A stretch of DNA of 64,000 nucleotides from the NCBI GenBank assembly GCA_036378535.1, contig DASUWH010000008.1, positions 1 to 64,000 of the forward strand, read 5' to 3'. Every line of letters starts with the position of its first letter. The stretch's first letter is position 1. The notes below the pieces were generated by a model. It was not told the origin of the DNA. It searched no databases and worked only from the letters and a program-made list of their open reading frames with translations. Origin of the DNA: Gp1-AA122 sp036378535 (GTDB lineage: Bacteria > Acidobacteriota > Terriglobia > Terriglobales > Acidobacteriaceae). The translations under genes and the position numbers were made by a program. This document shows, one piece after another, positions 62,463-64,000 of the stretch.

Positions 62463-64000
62463 ATGGGAATTGCCTCTCCATCGGTGACCCGCGTCTTGAA
62501 TCACAACTTATTGCAACGAATCATGAGTGCTCAGGACGCAGCGGCGCTGATCCGCTCCGGCGACCAGATCGGCATGAGCGGCTTCACCGGATCGGGTTAT
62601 CCCAAGGCCGTCCCCACGGAACTGGCGCGTCGAATCGCCGACGCCAACTTTCGTGGCCAGAAGTTTCAAGTGAGCGTGTTTACCGGCGCTTCGACTGGTC
62701 CTGAACTGGATGGAGCCCTGGCAATGGCAGGCGGTATTCATCTGCGCCTTCCCTACCAATCGGATCCCGAAACCCGCAAGCGCATCAACGCCGGTGAGAT
62801 GGACTATATGGACATCCACCTCAGCCACGTGGGGCAGTTTGTGGAATACGGTTTTCTTGGGAAGCTCGATGTGGCGCTGATTGAAGTAACCGCCATTCTC
62901 GAGGATGGACGGCTGATACCGAGTTCATCCATCGGCAATAACAAGACCTGGGTTGAACAGGCGGAGCGCGTGATCCTGGAAGTAAATTCCTGGCAGCCGA
63001 TTGCGCTGGAGGGCATGCACGACATCTATTACGGCCTGGAGCCTCCGCCGAACCGCGGACCGATTCCGCTGGTGCGCCCTGGGCAGCGCATTGGATCGCC
63101 CTATCTTGAAGTCCCTTCCGACAGGGTGATCGCGGTTGTGCTCACCGATTCTCCCGATCGCAATAGCGCTTTCAAGCCGCCGGATGAAGCCTCCAAACGC
63201 ATCGCGGGTCACATTCTTGAATTCCTGAGCTGGGAAGTACAGAAAGGCCGCATGCCTGGCAACTTGCTTCCCCTGCAATCCGGCGTCGGCAACATCGCCA
63301 ATGCAGTTCTATTCGGGCTGGAAGAAGGACAGTTTGAAGGACTCACCTCCTACACCGAAGTGATTCAAGATGGAATGATTCGCCTGCTGAAATCAGGAAA
63401 ACTGACATGCGCCTCAGCCACGGCGTTTTCATTAAGTCCCGAGATGCTGACGGAAGTCAATTCCAATATGGCAGACTACCGGGATCGTATCGTGCTGCGT
63501 CCCCAGGAAATCTCCAATCATCCTGAAATCATTCGCCGCTTAGGCGTGATTGCTATGAATGGGATGATCGAAGCCGATATTTATGGCAACGTAAACTCGA
63601 CCCATGTCATGGGATCGCGCATTCAAAATGGCATTGGCGGCTCGGGAGATTTCGCGCGGAACGGATATCTCTCGATCTTCATGGCGCCATCGACAGCGCA
63701 AAATGGAACTATATCCACCGTTGTCCCGATGGTCTCGCATGTCGATCATACCGAGCATGACGTGCAAGTTGTGGTCACCGAGCAGGGCCTGGCTGATCTG
63801 CGCGGGCTTTCGCCCCGGCAGCGCGCTCGTCTCATCATCGAGAAATGCTCCAGTCCAGATTACAGGGCGCTCCTGCTCGACTACCTCAACCGGGCCGAGC
63901 GGCTTTCCTACGGCAAGCATTCGCCTCATCTTTTGACTGAGTCACTGAGTTGGCACAACCGCTATCTGCGAACCGGGCAGATGCTGCCGAAACAGGAGAA
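62463..64000 (+). CDS. acetyl-CoA hydrolase/succinate CoA-transferase family protein (partial at the right edge)
   Basis: An open frame of 512 codons to the window end. It begins MGIASPSVTRVLNHNLLQRI and shows the class I CoA-transferase pattern: IGMSGFTGSGYPKAVPTELA, VEYGFLGKLDVALIEV, LQSGVGNIANAVLFGL and TSYTEVIQDGMIRL with the catalytic Glu at 299. Length at the edge is near the family's ~505, so little is missing. It swaps CoA between acetate and succinate or related acids. AAAGG precedes the ATG. It is divergent from the permease gene. Confidence 0.92.
   Translation, partial: MGIASPSVTRVLNHNLLQRIMSAQDAAALIRSGDQIGMSGFTGSGYPKAVPTELARRIADANFRGQKFQVSVFTGASTGPELDGALAMAGGIHLRLPYQSDPETRKRINAGEMDYMDIHLSHVGQFVEYGFLGKLDVALIEVTAILEDGRLIPSSSIGNNKTWVEQAERVILEVNSWQPIALEGMHDIYYGLEPPPNRGPIPLVRPGQRIGSPYLEVPSDRVIAVVLTDSPDRNSAFKPPDEASKRIAGHILEFLSWEVQKGRMPGNLLPLQSGVGNIANAVLFGLEEGQFEGLTSYTEVIQDGMIRLLKSGKLTCASATAFSLSPEMLTEVNSNMADYRDRIVLRPQEISNHPEIIRRLGVIAMNGMIEADIYGNVNSTHVMGSRIQNGIGGSGDFARNGYLSIFMAPSTAQNGTISTVVPMVSHVDHTEHDVQVVVTEQGLADLRGLSPRQRARLIIEKCSSPDYRALLLDYLNRAERLSYGKHSPHLLTESLSWHNRYLRTGQMLPKQE

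Overview
This window looks like a chromosomal segment of a soil-type Acidobacteriota (Terriglobia/Koribacter-like) bacterium. That placement is inferred from gene content, not from a database search. The signs are three very large Oar-type TonB-dependent receptors with N-terminal carboxypeptidase-regulatory-like domains, a Ser/Thr kinase fused to a TPR sensor region, BNR/Asp-box secreted proteins, a PilZ protein, ArsR-SRPBCC and HxlR-VOC clusters, and several short dispersed intergenic repeats. Coding density is high, GC is moderate to high, and there is no CRISPR array, transposase, integrase or rRNA. The only RNA gene found is a tRNA-Asn(GUU).

Layout. 1-5.4 kb (minus strand): miaB, a bifunctional-nuclease-domain protein, a small unknown and a PilZ protein, then an ArsR regulator, a secreted lipocalin-like protein and two AHSA1/SRPBCC proteins. 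5.6-10.4 kb: a receptor-like Ser/Thr kinase convergent with a secreted HExxH/TPR protein. 10.6-17.7 kb: cobalamin-dependent methionine synthase metH, an isolated nuoI and a large secreted BNR-repeat protein. 18.4-23.1 kb: an RNA-handling neighbourhood with cspA, a coupled string of a 48-aa basic protein, a degenerate receiver protein and an RRM protein, two more small proteins, an unknown 253-aa protein and a DEAD-box helicase. 23.4-28.5 kb: Oar-like receptor 1, an SDR oxidoreductase, an apparent outer-membrane-protein remnant and tRNA-Asn. 28.7-31.5 kb: hppA, a proton-pumping pyrophosphatase of the K+-independent type, with a long leader. 31.6-35.5 kb: a zinc-dependent phospholipase C-like protein, a ROK sugar kinase, and a BNR protein coupled to a MoaD/ThiS-like protein. 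36-37.5 kb: an HxlR regulator with two VOC proteins and an unknown, and a perfect palindromic operator. 37.6-46 kb: Oar-like receptors 2 and 3, the latter just downstream of a secreted SAM-hydroxide adenosyltransferase-family protein. 46.3-52.9 kb: a complete Fe-S assembly operon sufR-B-C-D-S-U-T. 53-56.8 kb: a Lys/Arg-rich small protein, a ParB-domain protein, and a divergent KdpD/KdpE-like two-component pair. 56.8-64 kb: a likely methylamine/betaine-type operon (APC permease, two FAD oxidoreductases, BHMT-like methyltransferase) and a divergent CoA-transferase that runs off the right edge.

How the genes work together. The suf operon supplies Fe-S clusters that MiaB and NuoI need. MetH and the BHMT-like protein are two alternative routes for homocysteine remethylation. 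The strongest candidates for something undescribed are the RNA-binding island, where a receiver-like domain without a phospho-acceptor is translationally coupled to an RRM protein beside cspA and a DEAD-box helicase, and the pairing of an exported SAM-hydroxide adenosyltransferase-family protein with an Oar-type receptor. Four candidate operators (ArsR twin sites, HxlR palindrome, phased GTAC motifs at sufR, and an extended -10 shared by cspA and the helicase gene) were read directly from the sequence.
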